From positions 1 to 47,635 of the forward strand of contig CAYSDL010000007.1 in assembly GCA_964429875.1 (NCBI GenBank): DNA of 47,635 nucleotides, read 5' to 3'. Of this stretch, positions 25,102-34,526 are shown in pieces (the stretch's first letter is position 1; each line of letters opens with the position of its first letter). A program made the position numbers and the translations under genes. The notes beneath the pieces are model-generated. The model had not been told where the DNA came from and ran no database searches. It worked only from the letters and a program-made list of their open reading frames with translations. This stretch comes from CAYSDL01 sp964429875. Its GTDB lineage: Bacteria > Fidelibacterota > Marinisomatia > SCGC-AAA003-L08 > D37C17.

Positions 25102-26298
25102 ATGGTGAATTTAGCTTCTCGAATTGATCGCATTCAACCCTCAGCAACACTTGCAATGACTGCAAAAGCTGCAGAATTAAAAAGACAAGGCCAGCCTGTT
25201 TATAATATGAGTGTTGGAGAACCAGATTTTCCAACACCAGAGCACATACAAAAAGCAGGCATTTATGCTATTCAAAATGGACACACAAGGTATACTCCAG
25301 GTGGAGGAACACATAATTTAAAACAAGCAATACAAAAAAAATTTCAACGTGATAATGAACTATATTATGATTTAAATGAAATTGTAGTATCATGTGGTGG
25401 TAAGCACTCTCTGTATAATGCATGCCAAGTATTATTTCAAAAAGGTGACGAAGTTATTATTTTTTCTCCATATTGGGTATCCTTCCCTGATTTTGTAAGC
25501 GTTACAGGAGCTACGCCAATTTTTGTTAACACTGATTCAAAACAACAATTTGAACCAAAATTTTCAGAGTTAGAAAAAAAAATAAATAAAAATACAAAAG
25601 GCATTATAATAAATTCTCCATCAAACCCAACGGGAGGAGTATGGAGAGACAATGCTATTCATCGATTATTAAATTTATGTGAAAAAAGAAAAGATATTTG
25701 GATTTTTTCAGATGAATGTTATGAGCAGTTAACATATAATAAACCCTTTAAAAGCATTGCCAGCTATAATAATAACAATAATATTATCACTTTTCAGAGC
25801 TGTTCAAAAACATATGCTATGACAGGATGGCGAATTGGTTATATCGGAGGAAATAAAAAAGTTGTAAGAGCAATTTCAAAATTACAAGGCCAAAGCACAT
25901 CCTGTCCAAATTCCATTGCTCAATATGCTGCAACAGAAGCTCTATTAGGAGATCAAAGCTGTGTTAAAAAAATGCGTTCAATTTTTTTAAACAGAAGAGA
26001 TTTAATTCTATCAAAAATCAAAGAAATTCCTAATTCTATATGCCAAAGACCAAACGGCGCATTTTATGTATTTATTGATTTTAGTTTTTATTTGTATAGC
26101 AAACAACCCAATGGAAGTATTATAAAAAATTCTAATGATTTAAGTTTATATTTATTAGATACTACAGGTGTAGTATCAGTATCTGGTGATAGTTTTGGAG
26201 CAGATGGCTATGTAAGATTTTCTTATGCCACCTCTGATAAAATAATTATTAAAGCTATGGATTTAGTAAAACAAGCCCTGAAAAATTTAAGCTTTTAA
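25102..26298 (+). CDS. Class I aminotransferase (aspartate aminotransferase-like)
   Basis: A PLP-dependent fold-type I aminotransferase, about 398 residues, most like the Ib-subgroup aspartate aminotransferases. Visible are MSVGEPDFPTPEH, TRYTPGGGTHNLKQAI, INSPSNPTGGVW, FSDECYEQLTY, the PLP lysine in SCSKTYAMTGWRIGY (near residue 235) and the C-terminal VSGDSFGADGYVRFSYA with the substrate-carboxylate arginine. AAGG at 25091 is well spaced for the ATG at 25102 and too close for the ATG at 25096. Aspartate/2-oxoglutarate is the likely substrate pair; related prephenate or alanine aminotransferases cannot be excluded. Confidence 0.92.
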   Translation: MVNLASRIDRIQPSATLAMTAKAAELKRQGQPVYNMSVGEPDFPTPEHIQKAGIYAIQNGHTRYTPGGGTHNLKQAIQKKFQRDNELYYDLNEIVVSCGGKHSLYNACQVLFQKGDEVIIFSPYWVSFPDFVSVTGATPIFVNTDSKQQFEPKFSELEKKINKNTKGIIINSPSNPTGGVWRDNAIHRLLNLCEKRKDIWIFSDECYEQLTYNKPFKSIASYNNNNNIITFQSCSKTYAMTGWRIGYIGGNKKVVRAISKLQGQSTSCPNSIAQYAATEALLGDQSCVKKMRSIFLNRRDLILSKIKEIPNSICQRPNGAFYVFIDFSFYLYSKQPNGSIIKNSNDLSLYLLDTTGVVSVSGDSFGADGYVRFSYATSDKIIIKAMDLVKQALKNLSF

Positions 26299-26313
26299 AT
26301 TTTATAATTATTT

Positions 26314-26342
26314 TTGTAAGTTTACACCCGTTTGCATATATA
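26314..26342 (+). promoter_or_regulatory. Probable promoter of rpmB-rpmE
   Basis: TTGTAA at 26314 and TATATA at 26337 are spaced by 17 bases, a good sigma70-like arrangement, in the 63-base gap after the aminotransferase gene. AAGG at 26349-26352 sits 9 bases before the rpmB ATG. With the terminator at 26908 this would make rpmB-rpmE its own transcript. Confidence 0.4.
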
Positions 26343-26361
26343 AGAAAAAAGGTTATAATTA

Positions 26362-26601
26362 ATGTCAAGAACATGTCAAATAACAGGAAAAAAACCTCTG
26401 GTTGGTAATAGAGTTTCAAAATCAAATATTAAAACCAAGAGAAAACAATTTCCTAACTTACAAACAAAAAATATTTTTGTACCAGAATTAGGTAGAAAAA
26501 TAAAATTAAAATTATCAACTAACGCATTAAAAACAATTGATAAGGTTGGATTTATTACCTATTTAAAAAAACAAAAATTAAAATTAACAGACTTAACATA
26601 A
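26362..26601 (+). CDS. rpmB: Ribosomal protein bL28
   Basis: A 79-residue large-subunit protein. The N-terminus SRTCQITGKKPLVGNRVSKSN, followed by the basic KTKRKQFPNLQ and the end VPELGRKIKLKLSTNALKTIDKVG, is diagnostic of bL28. It has no zinc-binding cysteine pairs. It is preceded by a plausible promoter and AAGG site, and rpmE follows after 12 bases. Confidence 0.96.
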   Translation: MSRTCQITGKKPLVGNRVSKSNIKTKRKQFPNLQTKNIFVPELGRKIKLKLSTNALKTIDKVGFITYLKKQKLKLTDLT

Positions 26602-26613
26602 TTGGAATAAATA

Positions 26614-26883
26614 ATGAAAAAAGATATTCATCCAAAAGAGCATAGATTTGTAGTTTTTCAAGATGTTTCATGTGATTATAAATTTTTAACAAAATCTAGT
26701 ATAGAGACAAAAGAAAAAATTAAATGGGAAGATGGAAAAGAATACCCATTGTATAAACTAGATATTTCAAATAAATCACACCCCTATTTTACAGGTCAAC
26801 AAAATTTAATTGATACTGCCGGAAGAATAGAGAAATATATGAAAAAATATAATTTAAAATCTGATACAAAAAAACAAAATTAA
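26614..26883 (+). CDS. rpmE2: Ribosomal protein bL31, type B (zinc-free)
   Basis: An 89-residue bL31 of type B. It carries MKKDIHPKEHRFVVFQD, FLTKSSIETKE, WEDGKEYPLYKLDIS, SHPYFTGQQ and DTAGRIEKYMKKY. The CxxC pairs of the zinc-binding type A form are absent; only one cysteine (VSCDY) is present. Type B forms do not need zinc and in some bacteria replace type A when zinc is scarce; whether a type A copy exists elsewhere is unknown. Followed by an intrinsic terminator. Confidence 0.95.
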   Translation: MKKDIHPKEHRFVVFQDVSCDYKFLTKSSIETKEKIKWEDGKEYPLYKLDISNKSHPYFTGQQNLIDTAGRIEKYMKKYNLKSDTKKQN

Positions 26884-26907
26884 CAAAATTTAAAATTATT
26901 GAAGGGG

Positions 26908-26941
26908 CGGTTCGTTTGTATTTAAAGCGAACCGTTTTTTT
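26908..26941 (+). terminator. Intrinsic terminator after rpmE
   Basis: CGGTTCG (26908-26914) and CGAACCG (26928-26934) form a perfect 7-bp GC-rich stem with a 13-base loop that can add A-T pairs, followed by seven T (26935-26941). It is by far the clearest terminator in the window. The T-run leads straight into the ATG of the DUF1385 gene at 26942. Confidence 0.88.
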
Positions 26942-27916
26942 ATGCAGACATTTTATAAGACTATATATTTATTAATTACAAAATCCTCTATTTTAGTTGG
27001 TGGGCAAGCTGTTATTGAAGGAGTAATGATGAGAGTTCCAGGAGCATATGCAACAGCAGTTAGACTTCCTGATGGAACAATTAAATCACAGAGGCACAAG
27101 TTTTATTCAATAATAGATAAATATAAATTACAAAAAATTTATTTTTTGAGAGGCATGTTTCATTTATATGAATCTATGAAAATTGGATATGCAACACTAG
27201 ATTGGTCAGCACAATTAAATGAAGGAAAAGAACTCCATAAAAAAAACAATATTATAGATTTTTTCATGACAATATTATCCATTTTTTTCGCATTATCTTT
27301 ATTTGTTTTTCTTCCATTATACTTAACATCCTATTTTTTTAATACAATAATTAATGAACCTCTATATTTTAACTTAATCTCTGGATCAATAAGAGTTGCT
27401 ATATTTCTATTATATTTAATTATCATATCAAAATTACAAGATGTGAAACGCTTATTTGAATATCATGGAGCGGAACATAAAACAGTGTATAATTTTGAAT
27501 CAGGAGAAGAATTAAGTGTTAAAAATGCAAGGTTTTTTTCTACTTTACATCCACGATGTGGAACAAGTTTTGTTTTTATTATTATGCTTGTTACTATATT
27601 TACATATACAATTCTTGATTCTATAGCATTAATTTTTATTGAAGAGTTAACTTATATATATAGAATGTCTTTTCACGTTTTATGTTTACCTTTTGTTTCT
27701 GGTCTTGGATATGAAGTACTAAAATTTCTAGCTAAATATCAACAAAATATCATTTGTAAATTTTTATCTAAACCGGGAATGTGGTTGCAGAAAATAACAA
27801 CCAACAATCCCAATGATAAACAATTAGAAGTCGCGATCCATGCACTCAAAACAGCCTTTGGCGATGATATTAAAAAATATCAGGGAAAAGAATTTGTAGC
27901 AGATGCTATTGGCTAA
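26942..27916 (+). CDS. DUF1385 (YqhQ-like) membrane protein
   Basis: A 324-residue polytopic membrane protein of the DUF1385 family, function unknown. Conserved marks are VGGQAVIEGVMMRVPG near residues 19-34, RGMFHLYESMKIG, the EYHGAEHKTVYNFESGE segment, and LHPRCGTSFVF. Four or five hydrophobic segments lie around residues 105-130, 140-165, 205-230 and 245-262. The gene sits next to rpmE and prfA, a neighbourhood shared with several phyla. The ATG at 26942 follows directly on the T-run of the rpmE terminator, so its message would have to come from read-through or an unseen promoter. No other plausible start precedes the conserved GGQAVIEG block. Confidence 0.9.
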   Translation: MQTFYKTIYLLITKSSILVGGQAVIEGVMMRVPGAYATAVRLPDGTIKSQRHKFYSIIDKYKLQKIYFLRGMFHLYESMKIGYATLDWSAQLNEGKELHKKNNIIDFFMTILSIFFALSLFVFLPLYLTSYFFNTIINEPLYFNLISGSIRVAIFLLYLIIISKLQDVKRLFEYHGAEHKTVYNFESGEELSVKNARFFSTLHPRCGTSFVFIIMLVTIFTYTILDSIALIFIEELTYIYRMSFHVLCLPFVSGLGYEVLKFLAKYQQNIICKFLSKPGMWLQKITTNNPNDKQLEVAIHALKTAFGDDIKKYQGKEFVADAIG

Positions 27917-27922
27917 TAAAAA

Positions 27923-28990
27923 ATGATAGAAAAATTAGAACATATTATTAAAGACTATAATCAACTTTCAAACAAAATGAGTGACCCTAATATTATTGCT
28001 AATATTAAAGAATATACAAAGCTTGCTAAAGAACATAGACGGCTTAATGATATTATCCCTCAGGCAAAACATTACATTAAGATATTTAATCAAATAAATG
28101 AAGATGAAGAAATATTAAAAGGAGATGATAAAGAATTAAAGGAGTTAGTTAAAGAGGAGCTATCATCTTTAAAAGAAGAATTAGAATTATTAAATCAAGA
28201 ATTAAAGATTTTATTATTACCGCAAGATCCAAATGACAACAAAAATACAATAATGGAAATTAGAAGTGGAACAGGGGGAAATGAAGCCGCATTATTTGCA
28301 GAAAATTTATTTAGGATGTACATACGTTTTTGTGAAATCCAGAAATGGAAGTATGAAATTATTTCCTTAAATAACAATGAAGGAGGAGGAGTTAAAGAGG
28401 TAGTTTTTTCCGTTAATGGAAATTCGGTCTATGGAACGTTGAAATATGAGTCAGGCGTACATAGAGTACAAAGAATTCCTGAAACTGAATCAAATGGAAG
28501 AATTCATACAAGCGCTGCAACAGTTGCTGTTCTACCAGAAGCAGAAGATGTAGATATAGAAATTAATGATAATGAACTAAAAATTGATACATATAGAGCA
28601 TCAGGAGCAGGGGGACAACATGTTAACAAAACAGAATCAGCAATTCGAATAACACACCTACCCACAGGCCTAGTTGTAACATGTCAGGATGAATCTTCTC
28701 AGCATAAAAATAAAGATAAGGCCCTTAAGGTTTTACGATCAAGATTAATGGATTTTGAAATTGAAAAAATGAACAAAAAAAGATCTGATGCAAGAAAAAA
28801 GATGGTTTCTTCAGGAGATAGAAGCGCTAAAATTAGAACCTATAATTTTCCACAAGGAAGAGTGACAGATCACAGAATTAATTTAACCCTTTATAAACTT
28901 GAAACAATATTAGATGGTAGTTTAGAAGAATTTATTGAAAAAATTAAGCTAGAAGATCAAAAACTTCAGTTGTCAGAATTAGAATATTAA
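27923..28990 (+). CDS. prfA: Peptide chain release factor 1
   Basis: RF1 releases finished proteins at UAA and UAG. The 355-residue protein has the N-terminal helical domain, the tripeptide codon-reading motif PxT as P-E-T in RVQRIPETESNGRIHTSAATVAVLPE, and the catalytic GGQ in SGAGGQHVNKTESAIRITHLPTG. The PxT motif and IHTSAATVAV wording identify RF1 rather than RF2. The ATG is 6 bases after the DUF1385 stop, and prmC follows after 2 bases. PrmC methylates the GGQ glutamine, so the pair belongs together. Confidence 0.97.
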   Translation: MIEKLEHIIKDYNQLSNKMSDPNIIANIKEYTKLAKEHRRLNDIIPQAKHYIKIFNQINEDEEILKGDDKELKELVKEELSSLKEELELLNQELKILLLPQDPNDNKNTIMEIRSGTGGNEAALFAENLFRMYIRFCEIQKWKYEIISLNNNEGGGVKEVVFSVNGNSVYGTLKYESGVHRVQRIPETESNGRIHTSAATVAVLPEAEDVDIEINDNELKIDTYRASGAGGQHVNKTESAIRITHLPTGLVVTCQDESSQHKNKDKALKVLRSRLMDFEIEKMNKKRSDARKKMVSSGDRSAKIRTYNFPQGRVTDHRINLTLYKLETILDGSLEEFIEKIKLEDQKLQLSELEY

Positions 28991-28992
28991 TT

Positions 28993-29811
28993 TTGATAAA
29001 TATTATAGAAACCTATAAAAATCAATTATTCAAAGCTGGTATAGAAAATGCAAGCAATGAAATAAATTGGTTTTTAGAAAAAAAATTCAAGTTCAAAAAA
29101 GAGAATATTTTATTACAAGAAATAATTTTAAATAATCATCAGTTAAAAATAATTAAAAATTTTATAAATCGAAGAATACATAAAGAACCCTTTCAATATA
29201 TTGTAAATACTGCACCATTTTATGATGTTGATTTATATATAGACCAGAACGTTTTAATTCCAAGACCAGAAACAGAGACAATAATTAATATATTAATAGA
29301 ACAAAAACACACATTTAATTCTGCGCTTGATTTATGTACAGGCTCAGGCAATTTAGCTTTAATATTAAGTTTAAAAACTATTGCAAAAAAAATCACAGCA
29401 ATTGATTGTTCACAAAAAGCATTAAGTGTGGCAAAAAAAAACTTTACAAACTACAAAGCCAAAAACATTCATTGTATCAAGCTTAATTTTTTAAATAAAA
29501 AAATAAACAACAAATATGATTTAATTGTTTGCAACCCCCCATACATTTCAAATGATGAATATGAGACCTTAGAACCTGAAGTTAAAAATTTTGAACCAAA
29601 AAAAGCATTAACAGATAGTAAAGATGGCCTAACATTTTATAAAAAAATTAATGAAGAATTAAATAATATTATTAATCCTGGAGGAATGCTATTATTAGAG
29701 ATAGGACTAGAAAAACACAAACCTATAGTAGAAGAAATTTTTATAAATGAAAATTGTAAATGGCACAAGGATCAGAACAGCAATTATAGAATAATTCAAA
29801 TTTTTAAATGA
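28993..29811 (+). CDS. prmC: Release factor glutamine methyltransferase
   Basis: PrmC (HemK) N5-methylates the glutamine of the GGQ loop in RF1 and RF2. The 272-residue protein has an N-terminal helical domain, then VLIPRPETE, the SAM motif ALDLCTGSGNLAL, and the NPPY active-site motif (VCNPPYIS, near residue 180), followed by FEPKKALTDSKDGL. The start is TTG at 28993, 2 bases after the prfA stop. Its stop overlaps the UbiA-family start in an ATGA. Confidence 0.96.
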   Translation: MINIIETYKNQLFKAGIENASNEINWFLEKKFKFKKENILLQEIILNNHQLKIIKNFINRRIHKEPFQYIVNTAPFYDVDLYIDQNVLIPRPETETIINILIEQKHTFNSALDLCTGSGNLALILSLKTIAKKITAIDCSQKALSVAKKNFTNYKAKNIHCIKLNFLNKKINNKYDLIVCNPPYISNDEYETLEPEVKNFEPKKALTDSKDGLTFYKKINEELNNIINPGGMLLLEIGLEKHKPIVEEIFINENCKWHKDQNSNYRIIQIFK

Positions 29812-30644
29812 ATATCATTTACTATTTTAAATTAATCAGATTACATAATATTATGATTGCATTTTTATCTATATTATTATCTGCCTACCTTATTGATGTT
29901 TATGATTGGTATAATATTTTAGTGTGTATGCTTCTTATCTTCTTTTCTATGAGTTTTGCTAACTCTATGAATGATATACTAGATTTAAAATCAGATAAAA
30001 TAAACCATCCATACAGAGTAATTAGTCAAGGATTAATATCTAAGAAAACCGCACAGGTGTTGTGCTGTTTATCATTGTTAAGTAGTATTTATATTAGTTT
30101 TTTATTAACTGGCTTAATTAATAAACTGTTTTTTTATATTATTTTAATATTGTTAGTTGCATATAATTTTTTTCTTAAAAAAATAGCCTTAGTTGGTAAT
30201 CTGATTATTGCATTATTATTATCTAGTGTATTTATTTTTTCTGAATTTATTTTAACAAATCAAATAAATGTAACGATAATACCCGCTTTATTAGCTTTTG
30301 GATTATCATTTATTAGAGAAAACATAAAAGATTTACATGATTATAGGGGAGATAAGTTTTCAGGAATGATAACCTCACCTATTCTTTTAGGTGTTAAATT
30401 CAACAGTATATTTATAAGTATATTAATTTTTATTTTAGGAATCTTATTTATATGCCCATATTATTATGGTTTGTATGGATTGAAATATTTTATTTCTTTA
30501 ATATTATTTATTGAGATTCCACTTTTATATTCTTTATTTTTATTATTGAATTTTCAAACAATAAAAACATTTAAACAATTAACTAATATGTATAAAATTT
30601 TATCTATTTTTGGTTTGTTGGTAATTTTTTTAACAAAAAAATAA
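29808..30644 (+). CDS. UbiA-family prenyltransferase, DGGGP synthase-like
   Basis: A 278-residue integral membrane prenyltransferase with about eight or nine hydrophobic segments. The first aspartate motif is NSMNDILDLKSDKINHPYR (residues 51-69, NDxxDxxxDxxxxPxR) and the second is RENIKDLHDYRGDKFSG near 170. The wording, especially the NHPYRVISQGLIS run and RENIKDLHDYRGD, is nearest to the geranylgeranylglycerol-phosphate geranylgeranyltransferase group, the enzyme that adds the second isoprenoid chain in archaeal ether lipids. Menaquinone, heme O or other UbiA roles remain possible. It overlaps prmC by 4 bases and precedes dnaE by 3. Confidence 0.85.
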   Translation: MNIIYYFKLIRLHNIMIAFLSILLSAYLIDVYDWYNILVCMLLIFFSMSFANSMNDILDLKSDKINHPYRVISQGLISKKTAQVLCCLSLLSSIYISFLLTGLINKLFFYIILILLVAYNFFLKKIALVGNLIIALLLSSVFIFSEFILTNQINVTIIPALLAFGLSFIRENIKDLHDYRGDKFSGMITSPILLGVKFNSIFISILIFILGILFICPYYYGLYGLKYFISLILFIEIPLLYSLFLLLNFQTIKTFKQLTNMYKILSIFGLLVIFLTKK

Positions 30645-30647
30645 ACT

Positions 30648-33600
30648 ATGTCAGACTTTGTACATCTACATAATCACTCAGACTTTTCATTATTAGACGC
30701 TGCCCAAACAGTCGATATAATGTGTAGCAGGGTTAGTGATTTAAAGATGGATAGTATTGCTATTACTGAGCATGGAAATTTATTTTCTATGATTCCCTTT
30801 TATAAAGAAGCAAAGAAAACAGGGATTAAGCCTATCATTGGATGTGAAATATATGTTGCAGTAAACAAACATACTGACAAAAAAAACATTTCAACAAAAA
30901 CAGGAAAAAAATGGGGATATCATCATTTGGTGCTTCTTGCACAAAATGAGCAGGGCTATAAAAATCTAATGTCTCTTTCTTCCATAGGATACCTAGAAGG
31001 TTTTTATTATAGACCTAGAGTAGACAAAGAATTATTAAAAATATATAATAAAGGATTAATTGCCACCTCTGCTTGCTTAGCTGGAGAGGTAACATCTTAT
31101 GCAGCTGCTGGGGATTATGAAAATGCAAAAAAAGCAGCGCTATCTTATCAAGAAATTTTCCCTAACAGATTTTATTTAGAATTACAAGATCATGAAATTT
31201 CTGAAGAAAAAGCAGCACATACAATTTTAAAAAAATTATCTAAAGAATTAGACATCCCCCTAATAGCAACCAACGATTGTCATTATTGTCTAAAAGAACA
31301 TTCAGATGCACACGATGTATTATTTTGTTTAGGAACGGGAAAAGATAGAAGTGATACAAATCGTTTACAATATCAACCAGAACAATTTTATATTAAATCT
31401 ACAGATGAAATGTATAAAATTTTCAAAGATGTTCCACAGGCACTAGAAAACACAGTAGCAATTGCAGAGCAATGTAATGTTGATATTCCTCTAGGAACTT
31501 ATCATTTGCCTGAATACCCAATTACATCTGGGAACAAAGATCCTAACTTACATTTAAGAGACCTAAGCTATTTAGGACTTAAAAACAAATATCAGAATAT
31601 AACAAAAGAGCTTACAATGAGGTTAGATTATGAATTGTCAGTAATAAAAAAAATGGGGTTCGCGGGATATTTTTTAATCACCCAAGACTTTGTGAATTAT
31701 GCTAAATCAAACAACATCCCAGTTGGACCTGGGAGGGGCTCAGCTGCAGGATCATTAGTTTCATATTGTACTGGAATCACAGATGTTGATCCAATGCACT
31801 ATAATTTGCTTTTTGAGCGATTTTTGAACCCAGAAAGAGTAACAATGCCAGATATAGATATAGATTTTTGCATAGAAGGAAGAGAACATGTAATTAACTA
31901 CATTAAAGATAAGTATGGACATGATTCTGTAGCTCAAATTATAACATTTGGAACAATGAAAGCAAAATCGGTAATTAGAGATGTTGGCAGGGTGCTGGGG
32001 ATGAGCTATGGCGAGGTAGATTCCATAGCAAAGCTTATACCCAACGAACCAAAAATGAATCTTAAAAAAGCACTAAAAATGAGTCCTGAACTAAACGATA
32101 TTCATTCTAAAAGCGAAACTCATAAACAGCTTATAGACTTTTCCCAAACATTAGAAGGATGTCACAGGCATGCATCCACACATGCAGCCGGAGTTGTAAT
32201 CACCCCAGGGCCACTTACTAATTATGTTCCTTTATTTAAAAACAACTCAACAGGTGATGTAGCAACACAAGTTGATATGAATGCTCTGGAAGAATTGGGT
32301 TTGTTAAAAATGGATTTTTTAGGCTTACGAAATTTAACAGTTATTAATAAAACAATAGATTTAATTAAAAAACGCCACAATCAAGATATTGATATCTCTA
32401 GAATTGACTTAACTGATCAAAAAGTTTATAATAATATTTTTCAAAAAGCATTGACCACTGGAATTTTTCAATTTGAATCTGATGGGATGAAAGAATATTT
32501 AGTGCAATTAGAGCCAAAATCAATTGAAGCATTAATGCAGATGACTGCACTTTATAGACCCGGACCAATGGCCAACATACCAGAATTCATTGCACGAAAA
32601 CAAGGTAAAAAATCAATTAAATACTTACATCCAAGCTTAGAAAAAATTCTCAAGGAAACATATGGCATTATTGTTTATCAAGAACAGGTTATACAAATAT
32701 CATCAGCAATCGGTGGTTTTAATTTAGCTGAAGCAGATCTTCTTAGAAGAGCAATGGGAAAAAAGAAAAAGTCTTTAATGGCGTCTTTTAAAGTAAAATT
32801 TATTGAAGGAGCAATAAAAAACAATATTAATAAAACTGTTGCTGTAGAAATATTTGAATTATTAGAGAAATTTGCTGAATATGGTTTTAATAAAAGTCAT
32901 GCTGCATCATATACTATCATTTCTTATCAAACAGCTTGGCTAAAACATCATTATCCAATAGAGTTTTTAACTGCCAACATTTCTTCTGATATTAATGATA
33001 CTGATAGAGTTAATAAAATGTTAGCAGAAGCAAAAAGAATGAAAATTAAGATTATGCCACCAAATGTAAATTATTCAAATGCAGATTTTTTTATATTGGA
33101 TGATTCTACAATACAATATGGACTAGCAGCTATAAAAAATGTAGGTTATAAAAGTGCTTGTTCAATTGCTGAATACAGAAAAGAAAAAGGTGAGTTTAGC
33201 TCTATTTTTGATCTTTGTGTTATGGATGATGTTATTAATAAAAAAGTTTTAGAAAGTTTAATTCTTGTTGGCGCCTGCGATCAACTAAATGGGCACCGGG
33301 CTCAATTTTTTAATTCACTTGATATTATTATTGATTTTAACAATAAATATAATAAAAATAAAAATTCTAATCAGGCTAGTTTATTTGACCAAAACACAGA
33401 CTCTAATATATCATACCCAGGAATGCAAGAATGTCCCCCATGGAAGAAAGAACAATGTTTGAAACATGAAAAAGAGTTGCTCGGTTTTTATTTAACAGAC
33501 AATCCTTTATCAAAATATGAGGAAGATATAAAAGAAATTTCCATTTTAAATGATTATAATAAAGATATTATTTATTTAGGTGCTATTATTACAGATGTAC

Positions 33601-34070
33601 AATTTAGATTTGATAAAAATGGAAATAAATGGGCTCTTATTACACTAGATACATTAAATACTACTATACAGGCATATATTTTTAATGATGTATTTAAGAA
33701 GAACTCACATTTGATACAAGAAGATGAAACATGTTTTTTTATTGCTAAAGATTTTAACAATAACGAAAATGAGCAAATGACCCGTATAATAGTGAATAAT
33801 ATTTATCCTTTAGAGGGATTAAGAAATAAAATAGTTAAACATATCAATATTAAACTAGAATTCATGCAAGCAAATAAAGAATTATTAAATTCTATTGAAG
33901 CTATAAATAAAAAGTATTTAGGAAACTATCCGCTATTAATTCATATGAAAAACAACAATAATAAAATCCAAAAAGTTTTAATCAGAAAACTCCAATTTAC
34001 AATAGATCAAAAATGTTTATTTGACTTAAGAAAAGTTTTTGGAAATAAAAATGTATGGTTATCAATATAA
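30648..34070 (+). CDS. dnaE: DNA polymerase III alpha subunit
   Basis: This is the replicative polymerase, DnaE type, 1140 residues. The N-terminal PHP domain opens with FVHLHNHSDFSLLDAA, keeping the metal-type His residues. The palm has GPGRGSAAGSLVSYCTGI near 360 and the catalytic PDIDIDF near 400. Further motifs are GCHRHASTHAAGVVI, LYRPGPM near 640, and FNKSHAASYTIISYQTAWLKHHYP. The C-terminal third carries the tandem helix-hairpin-helix and an OB-fold (LGAIITDVQFRFDKNGNKWALITLDT). Acid residues of all motifs are intact. It lies in a tight plus-strand series between ubiA-like and dtd genes. Confidence 0.97.
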   Translation: MSDFVHLHNHSDFSLLDAAQTVDIMCSRVSDLKMDSIAITEHGNLFSMIPFYKEAKKTGIKPIIGCEIYVAVNKHTDKKNISTKTGKKWGYHHLVLLAQNEQGYKNLMSLSSIGYLEGFYYRPRVDKELLKIYNKGLIATSACLAGEVTSYAAAGDYENAKKAALSYQEIFPNRFYLELQDHEISEEKAAHTILKKLSKELDIPLIATNDCHYCLKEHSDAHDVLFCLGTGKDRSDTNRLQYQPEQFYIKSTDEMYKIFKDVPQALENTVAIAEQCNVDIPLGTYHLPEYPITSGNKDPNLHLRDLSYLGLKNKYQNITKELTMRLDYELSVIKKMGFAGYFLITQDFVNYAKSNNIPVGPGRGSAAGSLVSYCTGITDVDPMHYNLLFERFLNPERVTMPDIDIDFCIEGREHVINYIKDKYGHDSVAQIITFGTMKAKSVIRDVGRVLGMSYGEVDSIAKLIPNEPKMNLKKALKMSPELNDIHSKSETHKQLIDFSQTLEGCHRHASTHAAGVVITPGPLTNYVPLFKNNSTGDVATQVDMNALEELGLLKMDFLGLRNLTVINKTIDLIKKRHNQDIDISRIDLTDQKVYNNIFQKALTTGIFQFESDGMKEYLVQLEPKSIEALMQMTALYRPGPMANIPEFIARKQGKKSIKYLHPSLEKILKETYGIIVYQEQVIQISSAIGGFNLAEADLLRRAMGKKKKSLMASFKVKFIEGAIKNNINKTVAVEIFELLEKFAEYGFNKSHAASYTIISYQTAWLKHHYPIEFLTANISSDINDTDRVNKMLAEAKRMKIKIMPPNVNYSNADFFILDDSTIQYGLAAIKNVGYKSACSIAEYRKEKGEFSSIFDLCVMDDVINKKVLESLILVGACDQLNGHRAQFFNSLDIIIDFNNKYNKNKNSNQASLFDQNTDSNISYPGMQECPPWKKEQCLKHEKELLGFYLTDNPLSKYEEDIKEISILNDYNKDIIYLGAIITDVQFRFDKNGNKWALITLDTLNTTIQAYIFNDVFKKNSHLIQEDETCFFIAKDFNNNENEQMTRIIVNNIYPLEGLRNKIVKHINIKLEFMQANKELLNSIEAINKKYLGNYPLLIHMKNNNNKIQKVLIRKLQFTIDQKCLFDLRKVFGNKNVWLSI

Positions 34071-34073
34071 TTT

Positions 34074-34526
34074 ATGATTGCTCTTATACAAAGAGTTACA
34101 AAAGCCGCAGTTAAAATTAATACAAAACCACACAGTAAAATCAACTATGGTTTAGTTGTTTTATTGGGTATACACACACAAGACACCAAAAAAGAAGCAG
34201 AATATTTATGTAATAAAATTATCAAGCTAAGAATTTTTCCAGATAATAAAAATAATATAAACACTTCAATTGAAAAACACAATGCTGAAATTTTAGTAGT
34301 AAGTCAGTTTACATTGTATGGAAATTGTTCTAAAGGGAATAGACCAAGTTTTATCAAATCTGCAAGGCCAGACAAAGCTAAACCACTTTATGATTTTTTT
34401 ATTAGTAAATTAAAAGAGTTTAATATTAATGTACAGTCCGGTAAATTTGGAGAAATGATGGATGTAGAATTAATAAACAATGGGCCAGTAACATTAATTA
34501 TAGATACAAAAAATGAAAAAAATTAA
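34074..34526 (+). CDS. dtd: D-aminoacyl-tRNA deacylase
   Basis: DTD hydrolyses D-aminoacyl-tRNAs as a proofreading step. The 150-residue protein has ALIQRVTKAAVKI at the start, GLVVLLGIH, KIIKLRIFPD, the catalytic SQFTLYGNCSKGNRPSF and the cross-subunit NGPVTLIID (Gly-cisPro). The start is an ATG 3 bases after dnaE. The last 14 bases overlap the B12-binding-domain gene. Confidence 0.96.
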   Translation: MIALIQRVTKAAVKINTKPHSKINYGLVVLLGIHTQDTKKEAEYLCNKIIKLRIFPDNKNNINTSIEKHNAEILVVSQFTLYGNCSKGNRPSFIKSARPDKAKPLYDFFISKLKEFNINVQSGKFGEMMDVELINNGPVTLIIDTKNEKN

